Shown here piece after piece: positions 37,329-47,208 of a stretch of 64,000 bases of DNA. Numbering within the stretch: the first letter of the stretch is position 1; every line of letters begins with the position of its first letter. Under the pieces are notes generated by a model. The model had not been told where the DNA came from and did no database searches. It saw nothing but the letters and a program-made list of their open reading frames with translations. The position numbers and the translations under genes are program-made. Origin of the DNA: Bacteroidales bacterium (GTDB taxonomy: Bacteria > Bacteroidota > Bacteroidia > Bacteroidales > UBA932); the NCBI GenBank assembly GCA_017617495.1, contig JAFZWD010000050.1:49546-113545 (forward strand), read 5' to 3'.

Positions 37329-38690
37329 ATGAAAAAAATTCTTTTGGTAATCGCCCTCGTGGCGTCTGTTACGGTTGCACGGGCCCAGCAGCCCAAAGGC
37401 AAGAGCCTTTCTGCGGCCAAAGCGGATGTAGAAGCAGCCAAGAAAGTATCTGAAGATCCCAAGAAGGCAACCAAGGTTGACACCTGGCTCAAACTCGGCC
37501 AGGCCTATATGAACGCCTACTACGCTCCCCAGAAGAGCGGTTGGCTCGGAGCATCCGAGGCCGAGCTGACGGTGGTCATGGCAAAGGAAAAGTGCTATTC
37601 CACCAAGAAGGTCATGATCCAGGGCCAGGAATATACCCGCAAGCAGTACCAGACGGTCAACTACTACTATTCGCCCAAGGGTGTGCTCGAAATCATGGAA
37701 GTCACCAAGCCCCTGTACCGCGATGTTCTCGACCGCGCCCTCAAGGCATACGTCAAGGCCGGTGAGGTGGACGTGAAGCACAAGAAGACAAAGCAGATCA
37801 ATGCGGCCATCAAGGACATCAGCGAAAAGTACATCGACGATGCCTACAACGCATACCGCTTCGAGAAGTTTACGGACGCTTCCAAGTACTTCGAGGCTGC
37901 CGCCCGCGCATCTGCAAAGGAACCCTACGCAGTGCTCGACACCAACTCCATCTACAATGCGGCCCTAACGGCTTACCTTGCCATTCCCAAGGCAAAGGAA
38001 GAGGCCAAGCCCAATCTTATCAGGCGTTCCGAGAAACTCTTCAACGAGAGCGTTGACAAGGGATACTACAACAAGGACGGCGAAGCGTTCGCAAAGCTTG
38101 CAGAACTTGCAATGATGCGCAACGACACCATCGCAAAGGTCAACTATCTGGAGAAGGGCTTCAAGATGTTCCCCCAGAGCCAGAGCATCCTCATCTCCCT
38201 CATCAATCACTACATGACTACCGGCGGAGATGTCAACAGGCTCTTCGAACTCATCGACGCTGCAAAGAAGAACGAGCCCAACAACGCATCTCTCTACTAT
38301 GTGGAGGGTGACGCCCGCATCAAGCTCGGACAGGTCGAGGAAGGCCTTGCCGCTTTCGCCAAGTGCGCCGAGATCAACCCCAACTACGAATACGGCTACA
38401 TCGGCATCGCGCTGTACTATTACAACCGTGCCGTCGAAATTCAGGACGAGGCCGCCAAGGTCGACATCAGGGATTACAAGACATACGACCGTCTGATGGG
38501 CCCCGGCGGAGACTTCGAGGTAACCCTCAAGAAGTGCATCGAGCCTTTCGAGAAGGCGTTCGGCATTTCCAAGGACGAGGAAATCAAGAAGAGCATGGCT
38601 GAGTATATCAAGAACGCCTGCTTCCGTTTCCGTTCCGAGGAGGAGTATAAGCAGAAACTCGACAAGTACAACGCATATCTCGGCAAATAG
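37329..38690 (+). CDS. Exported tetratricopeptide-repeat protein
   Basis: 453 residues. Signal peptide (ILLVIALVASVTVARA), then helical repeats typical of TPR proteins: AYNAYRFEKFTDASKYFEAAARAS, AFAKLAELAMMRNDTIAKVNYLEKGFKMFPQ and LGQVEEGLAAFAKCAEINPNYEYGYIGIALYYY. Probably periplasmic, holding protein partners. It follows gyrA after 10 nt, an arrangement I recall from other Bacteroidales. No enzyme domain. Confidence 0.87.
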   Translation: MKKILLVIALVASVTVARAQQPKGKSLSAAKADVEAAKKVSEDPKKATKVDTWLKLGQAYMNAYYAPQKSGWLGASEAELTVVMAKEKCYSTKKVMIQGQEYTRKQYQTVNYYYSPKGVLEIMEVTKPLYRDVLDRALKAYVKAGEVDVKHKKTKQINAAIKDISEKYIDDAYNAYRFEKFTDASKYFEAAARASAKEPYAVLDTNSIYNAALTAYLAIPKAKEEAKPNLIRRSEKLFNESVDKGYYNKDGEAFAKLAELAMMRNDTIAKVNYLEKGFKMFPQSQSILISLINHYMTTGGDVNRLFELIDAAKKNEPNNASLYYVEGDARIKLGQVEEGLAAFAKCAEINPNYEYGYIGIALYYYNRAVEIQDEAAKVDIRDYKTYDRLMGPGGDFEVTLKKCIEPFEKAFGISKDEEIKKSMAEYIKNACFRFRSEEEYKQKLDKYNAYLGK

Positions 38691-38742
38691 CCTGCTGTTC
38701 CTTTTACTCCAGTTACTGCTGCCGCAGGCGATTCCGTCCCCG

Positions 38743-39708
38743 GTGAAAAGCGATACCGTGCGTATCGTGTTCATAGGCGACGTGATGATGCACCGCCAGC
38801 AGCTTGACAGGGACCACAGCGTTTTCCTGTCGGACATAACGCCCCTTCTGAGCGGAGCCGACATGGCCGTAGCGAACGCCGAGTTTACCCTAGCCGGAGA
38901 GCCTTACACGGGCTATCCGGCTTTTTCCGCCCCGGATTCCTACCTGCAGAGTATACTCGGTGCCGGAGTGGACGTGCTGCTGACTGCTAACAACCACATC
39001 CTGGACAAGGGGCCTGCAGGGCTTACACGTACGCTGGGACGGTACTCGGGAGTGCCTTTTGCGGGAAGCGGGGCCGACAGGGCGGAGTTCGAAGCGAACA
39101 ACCCCCTGATTGTGCTCTGCAAGGGCCTGAAGATAGCCCTGGTGAATTTCACCTACGGTACCAACATCGCCCCTTCTAGTGCCTACCCGAGGGTGGCCAG
39201 GATGGAGGAGGACGAGGTGGCCGGGCAGTTCAGGCGGGCCCGCAGCGCAGGGGCGGACCTGATAATAGCGCTGCCGCACTGGGGCGAGGAGTATGTGCTC
39301 AGGCACAATGCAAGCCAGCAGCGGTGGGCGGAGATGCTGGTGGAGCTTGGGGCCGACGCCGTGATAGGGGCGCACCCGCACGTGGTGCAGGATACCTGCT
39401 TTATTGCCGGAGTGCCCGTGATATACTCGATGGGCAATGCGGTGAGCAATATGAGCGCGAAGAATACGCGGCTCGAACTGGCGGTGGAACTGCCGGCAGT
39501 GAGGAACAAGGTGAGCGGCGAATGCCGCGTGGGCAAGCCTGTACTGCATTTCCTGTGGTGCACCCTGCCCGGCAGATTGACGGACAATTACATGACGGTG
39601 GAAGTGGAGAAATACCGCGGCAAACGGCATCTCTGGAAGGACACCGAAGATTACGACAATATGATGCGTACACTCGAACGGGTGCGCAAAACAACCGGAA
39701 TAGAATGA
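38743..39708 (+). CDS. CapA-family (PgsA-like) metallophosphatase-fold protein
   Basis: 321 residues from GTG 38743. CapA signatures: RIVFIGDVMMHRQQ at the N-terminus, MAVANAEFTLAGEP, LLTANNHILDKGPAGL, IALPHWGEEYV and GADAVIGAHPHVVQ. Relatives take part in poly-gamma-glutamate or capsule synthesis and have a calcineurin-like fold. In frame before the GTG, bases 38692-38742 encode a Leu-rich signal-like sequence (LLFLLLQLLLPQAIPSP) but no ATG, GTG or TTG, so the true start may be a CTG near 38692. The stop overlaps the phoH ATG. Confidence 0.85.
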   Translation: MKSDTVRIVFIGDVMMHRQQLDRDHSVFLSDITPLLSGADMAVANAEFTLAGEPYTGYPAFSAPDSYLQSILGAGVDVLLTANNHILDKGPAGLTRTLGRYSGVPFAGSGADRAEFEANNPLIVLCKGLKIALVNFTYGTNIAPSSAYPRVARMEEDEVAGQFRRARSAGADLIIALPHWGEEYVLRHNASQQRWAEMLVELGADAVIGAHPHVVQDTCFIAGVPVIYSMGNAVSNMSAKNTRLELAVELPAVRNKVSGECRVGKPVLHFLWCTLPGRLTDNYMTVEVEKYRGKRHLWKDTEDYDNMMRTLERVRKTTGIE

Positions 39709-40646
39709 AGAAAACCATTACGATGGACGTGAATCCCGTGGAAATCCTCGGGGCAGGAAACAGGATCCTGAATGAGTTCTGTACTTATTTTCCTTCGCTG
39801 GACGTAAAGGACAAGGGTAACGACATCATTGTCGAAGGCCCTCAGGAGCAGGTCGAGGACTTCGTGGCGAAGTTCGCAGCCCTGGTGCAGCTGCGTCACC
39901 GCAAACTGAACCTTACGGTTTACGATGTGGAGGACCTTTTCAGCGGCAGCAGCAATTCGTCGGCTCTGGCGGAGCACGGCAACGCCGTTATTGTGCATAC
40001 CACCGACGGCAAGGCAATCCGGGCCCGCAACGCCAACCAGGAGAAGATGGTAAAGGCCTATTTCGACAGCGACCTTGTGTTCGCGGTAGGTCCCGCCGGT
40101 ACCGGCAAAACCTATATCGCCATAGCCCTGGCGGTGCGCGCTCTCAAGAACCGCGAGGTCAAGCGCATCATCCTCACTAGGCCCGCAGTCGAGGCGGGAG
40201 AGAGGCTGGGCTTCCTGCCGGGCGACCTCAAGGACAAGCTGGATCCGTATCTGCAGCCGCTTTACGATGCCCTGGGCGACATGATTCCGCCCAAGAAACT
40301 GCAGGACTTCATGGCCAACGGCACCATCCAGATAGCTCCTCTGGCATATATGCGCGGACGTACCCTGGACAAGGCATGCGTCATCCTGGACGAGGCCCAG
40401 AATACCAATACCGGCCAGCTAAAGATGTTCCTTACCCGTATGGGCATGAACGCCAAGTTCATAGTAACCGGCGACGCCACCCAGATTGACCTTCCGCGCC
40501 GCGAGGATTCCGGACTGCTGCGCGGCATCGAGCTGGTAAAGAACATCAAGGGCGTGTCCACCGTGTTCTTCAGCGATTCGGACATAGTGAGGCATCCTCT
40601 GGTGAGCAAAATTGTGAGGGCCTTCTCCAAGGAGAAGCCGGAATAA
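39705..40646 (+). CDS. phoH: PhoH family ATPase/RNA-associated protein
   Basis: 313 residues from ATG 39705 (ATGA overlap). An N-terminal KH-like region (~1-90) precedes the P-loop domain: Walker A FAVGPAGTGKTYIAIALAV, ILTRPAVEAGERLGFLPGDLKDKLDPYLQPLYDAL, Walker B ACVILDEAQNT and FIVTGDATQIDLP. PhoH-like proteins are linked to RNA handling and often sit near ybeY. No ybeY is adjacent here. A longer upstream frame was rejected because it lies inside the CapA gene. Confidence 0.94.
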   Translation: MKKTITMDVNPVEILGAGNRILNEFCTYFPSLDVKDKGNDIIVEGPQEQVEDFVAKFAALVQLRHRKLNLTVYDVEDLFSGSSNSSALAEHGNAVIVHTTDGKAIRARNANQEKMVKAYFDSDLVFAVGPAGTGKTYIAIALAVRALKNREVKRIILTRPAVEAGERLGFLPGDLKDKLDPYLQPLYDALGDMIPPKKLQDFMANGTIQIAPLAYMRGRTLDKACVILDEAQNTNTGQLKMFLTRMGMNAKFIVTGDATQIDLPRREDSGLLRGIELVKNIKGVSTVFFSDSDIVRHPLVSKIVRAFSKEKPE

Positions 40647-40650
40647 TTCT

Positions 40651-40658
40651 TATATTTG
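40651..40658 (+). promoter_or_regulatory. -7 box for the SPOR-like lipoprotein run
   Basis: TATATTTG, only 6 nt before ATG 40665, so the transcript may begin at or next to the start codon. Confidence 0.5.
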
Positions 40659-40664
40659 CAAGTT

Positions 40665-41183
40665 ATGCTTAGGAAGATCATAATTGCAGCCTGTTTTGCG
40701 GCCGTTCTGCTGAGTGCCGCCGGGTGCGACGCGTTCCGCCGGCTGGCGGGAAGGCCGACATCGGCGGAAATCGCGGCGAAGCGCGAGCTCATCCTCAGGG
40801 AGGAGGCGGCGCACCAGGCGAGGCTCGACTCGCTCAAGCTTATAGGGCAGGCTATGGCGGATTCGCTCCGGATTGTAGATTCGATAACCGCACTGCCCAG
40901 TTCCATAATCCCCGCCGGAGATGTGAGCGGGCTTCAGGTAAGCGGCCTGAAGTACCGCTACTATGTGGTGGTGGGCGCTTTCTCCAAGGAAGGCAATATC
41001 GAAAAGATGGAGGGCTTCGCCTCCGAAAAGGGCTACGAAACCGTGCATATCCCCTTCGACAACGGCTTTACCGCCGTGGGCCTCTGCGGCACCGACGTGC
41101 TGGCCGAAGCCTACGCATCGCTCCGTCATATAAGGACGGAAGAATTCTGCCCCGACGATGTCTGGGTGCTTGTAAACGAATAG
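40665..41183 (+). CDS. Lipoprotein with C-terminal SPOR-like domain
   Basis: 172 residues. Lipobox LLSAAGC gives Cys21; then a helical, charged segment (~35-75). The C-terminal ~75 residues have the beta-alpha-beta look of SPOR domains (YRYYVVVGAFSKEGNIEKMEGFASEKGYETV), which bind denuded peptidoglycan at division sites. The start ATG at 40665 is preferred over a TTG within the -7 box. The peptidase-TonB gene follows after 1 nt. Confidence 0.8.
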   Translation: MLRKIIIAACFAAVLLSAAGCDAFRRLAGRPTSAEIAAKRELILREEAAHQARLDSLKLIGQAMADSLRIVDSITALPSSIIPAGDVSGLQVSGLKYRYYVVVGAFSKEGNIEKMEGFASEKGYETVHIPFDNGFTAVGLCGTDVLAEAYASLRHIRTEEFCPDDVWVLVNE

Positions 41184-41184
41184 A

Positions 41185-42498
41185 ATGAAAAGATTCGCCG
41201 CCATATTGTTGCTGGTTTTTTCGGCGGTTTTCGCTTTTTCGCAGGACTTCAGCGAGCTCTACGAGGGCGAAAGCACCGCAGCGCTCCGCAGCGCGGTCGG
41301 GTATCTGGCTTCTCCCGAACTCAAGGGAAGGGGAGCGGGCACCGACGGCGAGCGCCTGGCGGCGGAATACATCGCGGCAAAGCTATCGGAATGCGGAGTG
41401 GAGATGCTCAATTCCAACGACGACCGTTCTTTCGGACGGCTTCAGCCGGCAGGGGATACTCTACGCTCCTTTAATGTGGTGGGCGTCATCCAGAGCTACA
41501 ACCGCGAGCTCAAGGACAGGTACATAGTTATCGGCGCACGCATCGACAATCTGGGGGAGCGCAGCCTCAGCATCAACGGGCAGGACGTGACGCGCATCTA
41601 TCCCGGCGCAAACGGCAACGCATCGGGGCTCGCTATGCTTCTGTCGCTCGCAAAGACCCTCCAGACCAATTCGGCCCTGCTGGGCCGTTCGGTAATTGTG
41701 GCGGCCTTCGGCTCATCGCTGCAGGGCAACGCCGGAGCCTGGTACTTCCTTAACAGGTCGTTCCGCGACGCCGGCAAAATCGACGCGATGATAAACCTGG
41801 ATATGCTGGGCACCGGAAATACCGGATTCTACGCATATACGGCCTCCAACGCCGACATGAACCAGTACATACTCGCGCTGGAGAATAGCCTGCAGCCCGT
41901 GCATCCCAAACTGGTTACTGCGGAACCCTGCCCCTCCGACCACAGGGCGTTCTACGCAAAGGAGATTCCTTCCGTTATGTTTACCTCAGGGATGTACCCC
42001 GAGTACAACACTCCGGGCGACCTCCCGTCGGTCGTGGATTACGGCTACCTCGCAAGGGAGCAGGAATACATTTACAATTTTGCGGTAAAGCTTTCGAACG
42101 GCCCCGCCCCGGTGTTCAACCCCGGCGAGACCATCGAAAAAGAGAGCAGAAACAAGGTCATACCCTATTACGACTGCGACAAGCGGCCGACATTCTTCGG
42201 CAGTTCCGACCCGGTGGCGTTCCTGCGCAGATGGGTGTACGTATATTTGAAATATCCCGATTACGCCAGGAAGAACGGCATTCAGGGCCGTGTGCTGGTG
42301 GAATTTACCATAGACGAAAAAGGACATGTGGGCGACGTGCACGTGGTCCGCGGTGCGGATCCCGGGCTGGACGCCGAAGCCGTGAGGGTTATCGAGGCTT
42401 CGCCGGACTGGAAGCCGGGCATAGTCTCGGGCAAGCCGGTCAAGAGCGGCATGTCGGTTTATGTAGAATTCAGGCTGGAAAAGAAAAAGAAGAAATAA
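41185..42498 (+). CDS. Degenerate M28 peptidase-like domain fused to a TonB C-terminal domain
   Basis: 437 residues. Signal peptide (~1-20); M28 aminopeptidase-like domain (~30-300); TonB C-terminal-like domain (~345-432) with [38 protein letters not shown]. The M28 metal ligands are mostly lost. The usual AHxD is ARID (Arg119), GAxDN is GANGN (Gly144), the EE pair is Ser178-Leu179, and the final H of YHTP is Asn275 in EYNTPGD. Only the Asp of NLDMLG is kept. It is therefore probably a non-catalytic binding protein in the periplasm. The TonB half lacks its own membrane helix. Confidence 0.85.
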   Translation: MKRFAAILLLVFSAVFAFSQDFSELYEGESTAALRSAVGYLASPELKGRGAGTDGERLAAEYIAAKLSECGVEMLNSNDDRSFGRLQPAGDTLRSFNVVGVIQSYNRELKDRYIVIGARIDNLGERSLSINGQDVTRIYPGANGNASGLAMLLSLAKTLQTNSALLGRSVIVAAFGSSLQGNAGAWYFLNRSFRDAGKIDAMINLDMLGTGNTGFYAYTASNADMNQYILALENSLQPVHPKLVTAEPCPSDHRAFYAKEIPSVMFTSGMYPEYNTPGDLPSVVDYGYLAREQEYIYNFAVKLSNGPAPVFNPGETIEKESRNKVIPYYDCDKRPTFFGSSDPVAFLRRWVYVYLKYPDYARKNGIQGRVLVEFTIDEKGHVGDVHVVRGADPGLDAEAVRVIEASPDWKPGIVSGKPVKSGMSVYVEFRLEKKKKK

Positions 42499-42499
42499 G

Positions 42500-45232
42500 A
42501 TGGATTACGATTTCAAGAAGATTGAAGCGAAGTGGCAGGCCAAATGGGCTGCGGAGAAAACGTACAAGGCCGCAGAGGACCCCTCGAAGCCGAAATACTA
42601 TGTGCTGGATATGTTCCCTTATCCTTCGGGAGCGGGACTTCACGTGGGACATCCACTCGGCTACATCGCCAGCGACATCTACTCCCGCTACAAGCGCCTG
42701 AAAGGCTTCGAGGTGCTGCATCCGATGGGGTACGACGCCTTCGGACTTCCCGCGGAGCAGTATGCAATCCAGACCGGCCAGCATCCCGAGAAGACCACGA
42801 CCGAGAACGTTGCGCGTTATCGCAGCCAGCTCGACCGGATTGGTTTTTCCTACGACTGGGACAGGTCCTTCCGCACCTGCGATCCGTCTTATTACAAGTG
42901 GACACAGTGGGCTTTTATCAAGATGTTCAAGTGCTGGTACGACCCGGCGATGGACAAGGCCCGCCCCATAAACGAGCTTATCGCAAAGTTCGAAACCGAG
43001 GGTTACGACGACGTTACGCCGGAGGCCTGGGCAGCTGCAAGCGAGCAGGAACGCTCGGATATCCTGATGCGCTATCGCATTGCATATCAGGGAGAAACAT
43101 CGGTGAACTGGTGCGAAGGTTTAGGTACCGTGCTGGCTAACGACGAGGTTAAGGACGGGCTCAGCGTGCGCGGTGGCTTCCCGGTGGAGCAGCGCAAGAT
43201 GAAGCAGTGGCAGCTCCGCGTGAGCGCCTATGCCGGCAGGCTCCTGGATTCGCTGGACAGCCTCGACTGGTCCGACAGCCTCAAGGAGATGCAGCGCAAC
43301 TGGATAGGCAAGAGCGAAGGCACCGAGATGGTGTTCGACACCGTCTGCGGCGACAGGCATCTGCCTATTACCATCTTCACGACACGCGCCGACACCGTTT
43401 TCGGAGTCACCTTCATGGTGCTGGCCCCGGAAAGCGAACTTGTCGACCAGCTCACCACCCCTGAGCAGAAAGCTGCCGTGGAGGCATACGTCAAGGAATC
43501 CAGGAAAAAGACAGAGCGCGAACGCATCGCCGAGACGAAGACTGTCACAGGCGTGTTCACAGGCTCTTACGGCATAAATCCCCTCACAGGCGAGAAGATA
43601 CCCATCTGGGTGTCGCAGTATGTGCTCGCGGGCTACGGCACCGGCGCGATTATGGCGGTGCCCGCCCACGATTCGCGCGACTACGCTTTCGCAAAGAAGT
43701 TCAATCTTCCCATCATCCCTCTTATCGAAGGAGCGGACGTGAGCGAACAGAGTTTCGACGCCAAAGAGGGTAAGATGATCAACTCGGGCTTCCTGAACGG
43801 CATGGACGTGAAGGAGGCCATCGAGGCGGCCAAGGATTATGTGGAGGCCCACGGGCTCGGCCGCCGCAAGACCAACTACCGCCTTCGCGACGCGGTCTTC
43901 TCGCGCCAGCGCTACTGGGGAGAGCCTTTCCCCATCTACTACAAGGACGGCATCCCCACGCCTCTGCCCGAAAGCGAGCTGCCGCTGGAACTCCCCGAAA
44001 TCTCCTCTTTCAAGTCGCAGAACGGAGAGGCCCCGCTGGAGCGCGCGCTGGGCTGGACATACAAGGGTTATCCGCTGGAAACCAGCACCATGCCCGGCTT
44101 TGCCGGCTCGAGCGCATATTATCTGCGCTATATGGACCCGCACAACGATTCCGAACTCGTGAGCGCCGACGCCGACCGCTACTGGCGCAGCGTCGACCTC
44201 TATGTGGGAGGCACCGAGCACGCCACGGGGCACCTCATCTATTCCCGCTTCTGGAACAAGTTTCTCTTCGACCTCGGCTACGTGTGCGAGGACGAGCCTT
44301 TCCGCAAGCTTGTGAACCAGGGAATGATTCAGGGGCGTTCCAACTTCGTGTACCGCATAGTCGGCACCAACAAGTTCGTGTCGCTTGGGCTCAAGGACAA
44401 GTACGAGACCACCGAAATCCACGTGGACGTGAACATAGTCTATAACGACAAGCTGGACATCGAAGCCTTCCGCAAATGGCGTCCGGAGTATGCCGACGCC
44501 GAGTTCGAGCTGGAAAACGGCGAGTACATCTGCGGCTGGGCAATAGAGAAGATGAGCAAGAGCATGTACAACGTGGTGAACCCCGACCTCATCTGCGACA
44601 GCTACGGAGCCGACACCCTGCGCCTGTACGAGATGTTCCTCGGTCCGGTGGAGCAGAGCAAACCCTGGGATACCAAGGGAATCGACGGCGTCAACCGCTT
44701 CCTCAAGAAGTTCTGGCGCCTCTTCTGGGACCGCGAGAAATGGCTCGTCACCGACGCGGCTCCGCGCCCGGAGGAACTCAAGGCTCTGCACAGGCTCATC
44801 GGCAAGGAGCAGGAAGATATCGAGAACTTCTCCTACAATACCACCATCAGCGCATTCATGATAGCGGTGGGCGAGCTTACGGACCTTGGCTGCACTTCGC
44901 GCACCGTCCTCGAGCCGCTCGTCGTGCTCATCTCCCCGTTCGCCCCGCATATGGCGGAAGAACTCTGGGAGGCACTCGGCCACAAGGAGAGCGTCACCAG
45001 GGCGGGCTTCCCGGTCTATGACGAGTCGCTTACGGTCGAGAACAGCGTCAAATATCCCGTTTCGTTCAACGGAAAGACACGCTTTATGGTGGATATGCCC
45101 GCGAATGCCTCTCCCGCAGAGGTCGAGGCGCATGTGCGTGCTCTTGAGCAGACTGCAAAATACGTCGGCGACGGCAGCATACTCAAGGTTATAGTCGTTC
45201 CCGGCAGGATTGTCAACATTGTTGTGAAATGA
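42500..45232 (+). CDS. leuS: Leucyl-tRNA synthetase
   Basis: 910 residues. Class I signatures: HIGH as [20 protein letters not shown] and KMSKS as [14 protein letters not shown]. An editing (CP1) domain lies between, and the C-terminal anticodon-binding part includes [15 protein letters not shown]. It charges tRNA-Leu. The stop overlaps the first YitT ATG (ATGA), so it is co-translated with membrane proteins of unknown role. Confidence 0.98.
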   Translation: MDYDFKKIEAKWQAKWAAEKTYKAAEDPSKPKYYVLDMFPYPSGAGLHVGHPLGYIASDIYSRYKRLKGFEVLHPMGYDAFGLPAEQYAIQTGQHPEKTTTENVARYRSQLDRIGFSYDWDRSFRTCDPSYYKWTQWAFIKMFKCWYDPAMDKARPINELIAKFETEGYDDVTPEAWAAASEQERSDILMRYRIAYQGETSVNWCEGLGTVLANDEVKDGLSVRGGFPVEQRKMKQWQLRVSAYAGRLLDSLDSLDWSDSLKEMQRNWIGKSEGTEMVFDTVCGDRHLPITIFTTRADTVFGVTFMVLAPESELVDQLTTPEQKAAVEAYVKESRKKTERERIAETKTVTGVFTGSYGINPLTGEKIPIWVSQYVLAGYGTGAIMAVPAHDSRDYAFAKKFNLPIIPLIEGADVSEQSFDAKEGKMINSGFLNGMDVKEAIEAAKDYVEAHGLGRRKTNYRLRDAVFSRQRYWGEPFPIYYKDGIPTPLPESELPLELPEISSFKSQNGEAPLERALGWTYKGYPLETSTMPGFAGSSAYYLRYMDPHNDSELVSADADRYWRSVDLYVGGTEHATGHLIYSRFWNKFLFDLGYVCEDEPFRKLVNQGMIQGRSNFVYRIVGTNKFVSLGLKDKYETTEIHVDVNIVYNDKLDIEAFRKWRPEYADAEFELENGEYICGWAIEKMSKSMYNVVNPDLICDSYGADTLRLYEMFLGPVEQSKPWDTKGIDGVNRFLKKFWRLFWDREKWLVTDAAPRPEELKALHRLIGKEQEDIENFSYNTTISAFMIAVGELTDLGCTSRTVLEPLVVLISPFAPHMAEELWEALGHKESVTRAGFPVYDESLTVENSVKYPVSFNGKTRFMVDMPANASPAEVEAHVRALEQTAKYVGDGSILKVIVVPGRIVNIVVK

Positions 45233-46161
45233 TACAGAAACAGAAAGTACTGGATGTCCTGAAGGACTATCTGATAATGACTCTCGGCGCACTGTTCGTA
45301 ACGGTCGCCTGGGAGGCCTTCATGATTCCGAACGGAATGTCGGCAGGCGGCCTGATGGGCCTTTGCGCAGTTATCGAGTTCGCTACCGGCGGTACCATAC
45401 TCGCCTCGTATTCCTACGTGGTAATCAATGCGGCACTGATAATTATTGCAGTGTTGATTTTCGGAATCGGGTTCGGCTTCAGGACTTTGTATTGCATTGG
45501 TATCCAGGCGATTATGCTTAAGGTATTCGCCGGGTTCCACTGGATTCAGGCCATCCCCGGGAACTTCCTGTACATCCCCGAAAACATAATGATTCCCATA
45601 ATCGCCGGTGTGCTGGAAGCAATCGGCGTGGGACTTGCAATCCGCAAGGGCGGCAGCACCGGAGGCACCGACATCGTGGCCCTGATAGTCAACAAATACT
45701 GGCCTATATCGCTCAGTACAATGTTCCTGGTTACCGACTTCTTCATCATCACCAGCATCCTCTTCCTCCCCGGAAAGGCCTTCGGCGATATGATGTACGG
45801 TTATATTATGATGGCTGCCTATGCGGCGGTGATCGACTTCGTGGTCGTTGGCGACAAGGGGGCCGTGCAGCTGCTGGTATTCTCGAGCAAACATAAGGAG
45901 ATTGCGGATTACATCTGCAGCAAGATGGAGCGCGGCGTAACCGTGCTGAAGGCCATCGGCTGGTACACCAAGCAGGAAAAAGACGTGCTTCTGCTCCTCA
46001 TGAGGCGCAACGAGGTTCCCGAAGTTACGCGCATCATCAAAGACCTCGACAGCCGTGCGTTCATGACGGTGAACAAGGTAGGCGGCGTGTACGGCGAGGG
46101 ATTCGAAGAAATCAAGGCCGGCATTTCCAAACTCAAGAAGAAAAAGAATGTCGACGCTTAA
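45229..46161 (+). CDS. YitT family membrane protein (first copy)
   Basis: 310 residues: five or six membrane helices in the first ~200, including [20 protein letters not shown] and the conserved [19 protein letters not shown], then a cytoplasmic DUF2179 domain (~215-300) with [28 protein letters not shown]. YitT proteins are widespread and of unproven function. It overlaps leuS upstream and the second YitT gene by 14 bp. Confidence 0.9.
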   Translation: MIQKQKVLDVLKDYLIMTLGALFVTVAWEAFMIPNGMSAGGLMGLCAVIEFATGGTILASYSYVVINAALIIIAVLIFGIGFGFRTLYCIGIQAIMLKVFAGFHWIQAIPGNFLYIPENIMIPIIAGVLEAIGVGLAIRKGGSTGGTDIVALIVNKYWPISLSTMFLVTDFFIITSILFLPGKAFGDMMYGYIMMAAYAAVIDFVVVGDKGAVQLLVFSSKHKEIADYICSKMERGVTVLKAIGWYTKQEKDVLLLLMRRNEVPEVTRIIKDLDSRAFMTVNKVGGVYGEGFEEIKAGISKLKKKKNVDA

Positions 46162-47095
46162 GAAAACGGCGCTTACGCATGTCAAGGAATATGCGATAGT
46201 CACCTTCGGAATACTGCTTTACGTGCTGGGATGGAGCATCTTCCTCGTCCCGAACAATCTCGTCGGCGGGGGAGTCACCGGTATCTCGGCCATCATCCAG
46301 TATGCCACCCACGGCGTCATAAAGATCGGTTATTCCTATTTCGTGCTGAATGCGGGACTGATAATAGCGGCCCTGTTCGTGCTGGGATGGGGATTCGGCG
46401 GCAAAACGGTATACGCCATAGTGCTGGCATCCATAGGGCTGAACGTGTTTCAGAGCGTCATCTCACCCGACTTTATCCAGGCCATAGCGCTCGATAACGG
46501 CAAGCTCATGAGCACCATCATGGGCGGCATTATGGTGGGCATCGGCATCGGCCTTACGATAACCGTGGGCGGAAGTACCGGCGGCACGGACATAATCGCC
46601 CTTATGGTGAACAAGTACCGCAACGTTTCGCCGGGCCGCATGATCCTGTGGATGGACGTGGTGGTTATCCTTTCGTCCATGCTGGTACCTTCCTACACTG
46701 CGTCCGGCGCGCCCGTGCCTTTCGTGGACAAGATTACCACGGTGGTTTACGGTTTCATCCTCATAATTGTCAACAGCACGGTGCTGGACCTCGTGGTGTC
46801 CGGCTCCCGCCAGAGCGTCCAGCTCTTCATCCTCTCCAAGAAATACAACGTGATTGCAGACGCAATTACCACCGAACTGCACCGCGGGGTTACCGTTCTC
46901 GAAGGAAAAGGCTGGTACACAAGGGAGGAAACAGGCGTTCTTATGGTTCTTACCCGCAAGGCGGACCTCAATATAATGCTCCGTTACATTAAAGCCATCG
47001 ATCCGCAGGCTTTCCTGTCCGTTTCCTCGGTCACAGGCGTGTACGGCAAGGGTTTCGACAAGATAAAGAGTGCCGCGAAGAAGGGGGGTAAATAA
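46148..47095 (+). CDS. YitT family membrane protein (second copy)
   Basis: 315 residues, a paralogue of the preceding gene with the same layout: [39 protein letters not shown], and a DUF2179 end with RGVTVLEGKGWYTREETGVLMVLTRK. The tandem pair probably arose by duplication and may form a heteromer. The last codons run directly into an inverted repeat (47096-47146). Confidence 0.9.
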   Translation: MSTLKKTALTHVKEYAIVTFGILLYVLGWSIFLVPNNLVGGGVTGISAIIQYATHGVIKIGYSYFVLNAGLIIAALFVLGWGFGGKTVYAIVLASIGLNVFQSVISPDFIQAIALDNGKLMSTIMGGIMVGIGIGLTITVGGSTGGTDIIALMVNKYRNVSPGRMILWMDVVVILSSMLVPSYTASGAPVPFVDKITTVVYGFILIIVNSTVLDLVVSGSRQSVQLFILSKKYNVIADAITTELHRGVTVLEGKGWYTREETGVLMVLTRKADLNIMLRYIKAIDPQAFLSVSSVTGVYGKGFDKIKSAAKKGGK

Positions 47096-47146
47096 GCGGG
47101 TAAAATTTTATTTGAATTAAAAACATAAAAAGTTTTTTTTACCCGC
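47096..47146. repeat. 10-bp inverted repeat upstream of the AraC-type gene
   Basis: GCGGGTAAAA (47096-47105) and TTTTACCCGC (47137-47146) are perfect inverted arms around 31 AT-rich bases. It starts at the base after the YitT stop codon. It may be a terminator-like stem or an operator for the regulator encoded at 47209. No clear TAnnTTTG box follows, only a weak TACCTTG near 47179. Confidence 0.5.
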
Positions 47147-47208
47147 CGTTTTACTACATCCAAGAGTGATTTTTTCTCTACCTTGCGCCGCAAAAGGTTG
47201 ACGACAAG

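Noticed and set aside
43121-45292. 723-residue minus-strand frame
   Set aside because: Antisense shadow of leuS.
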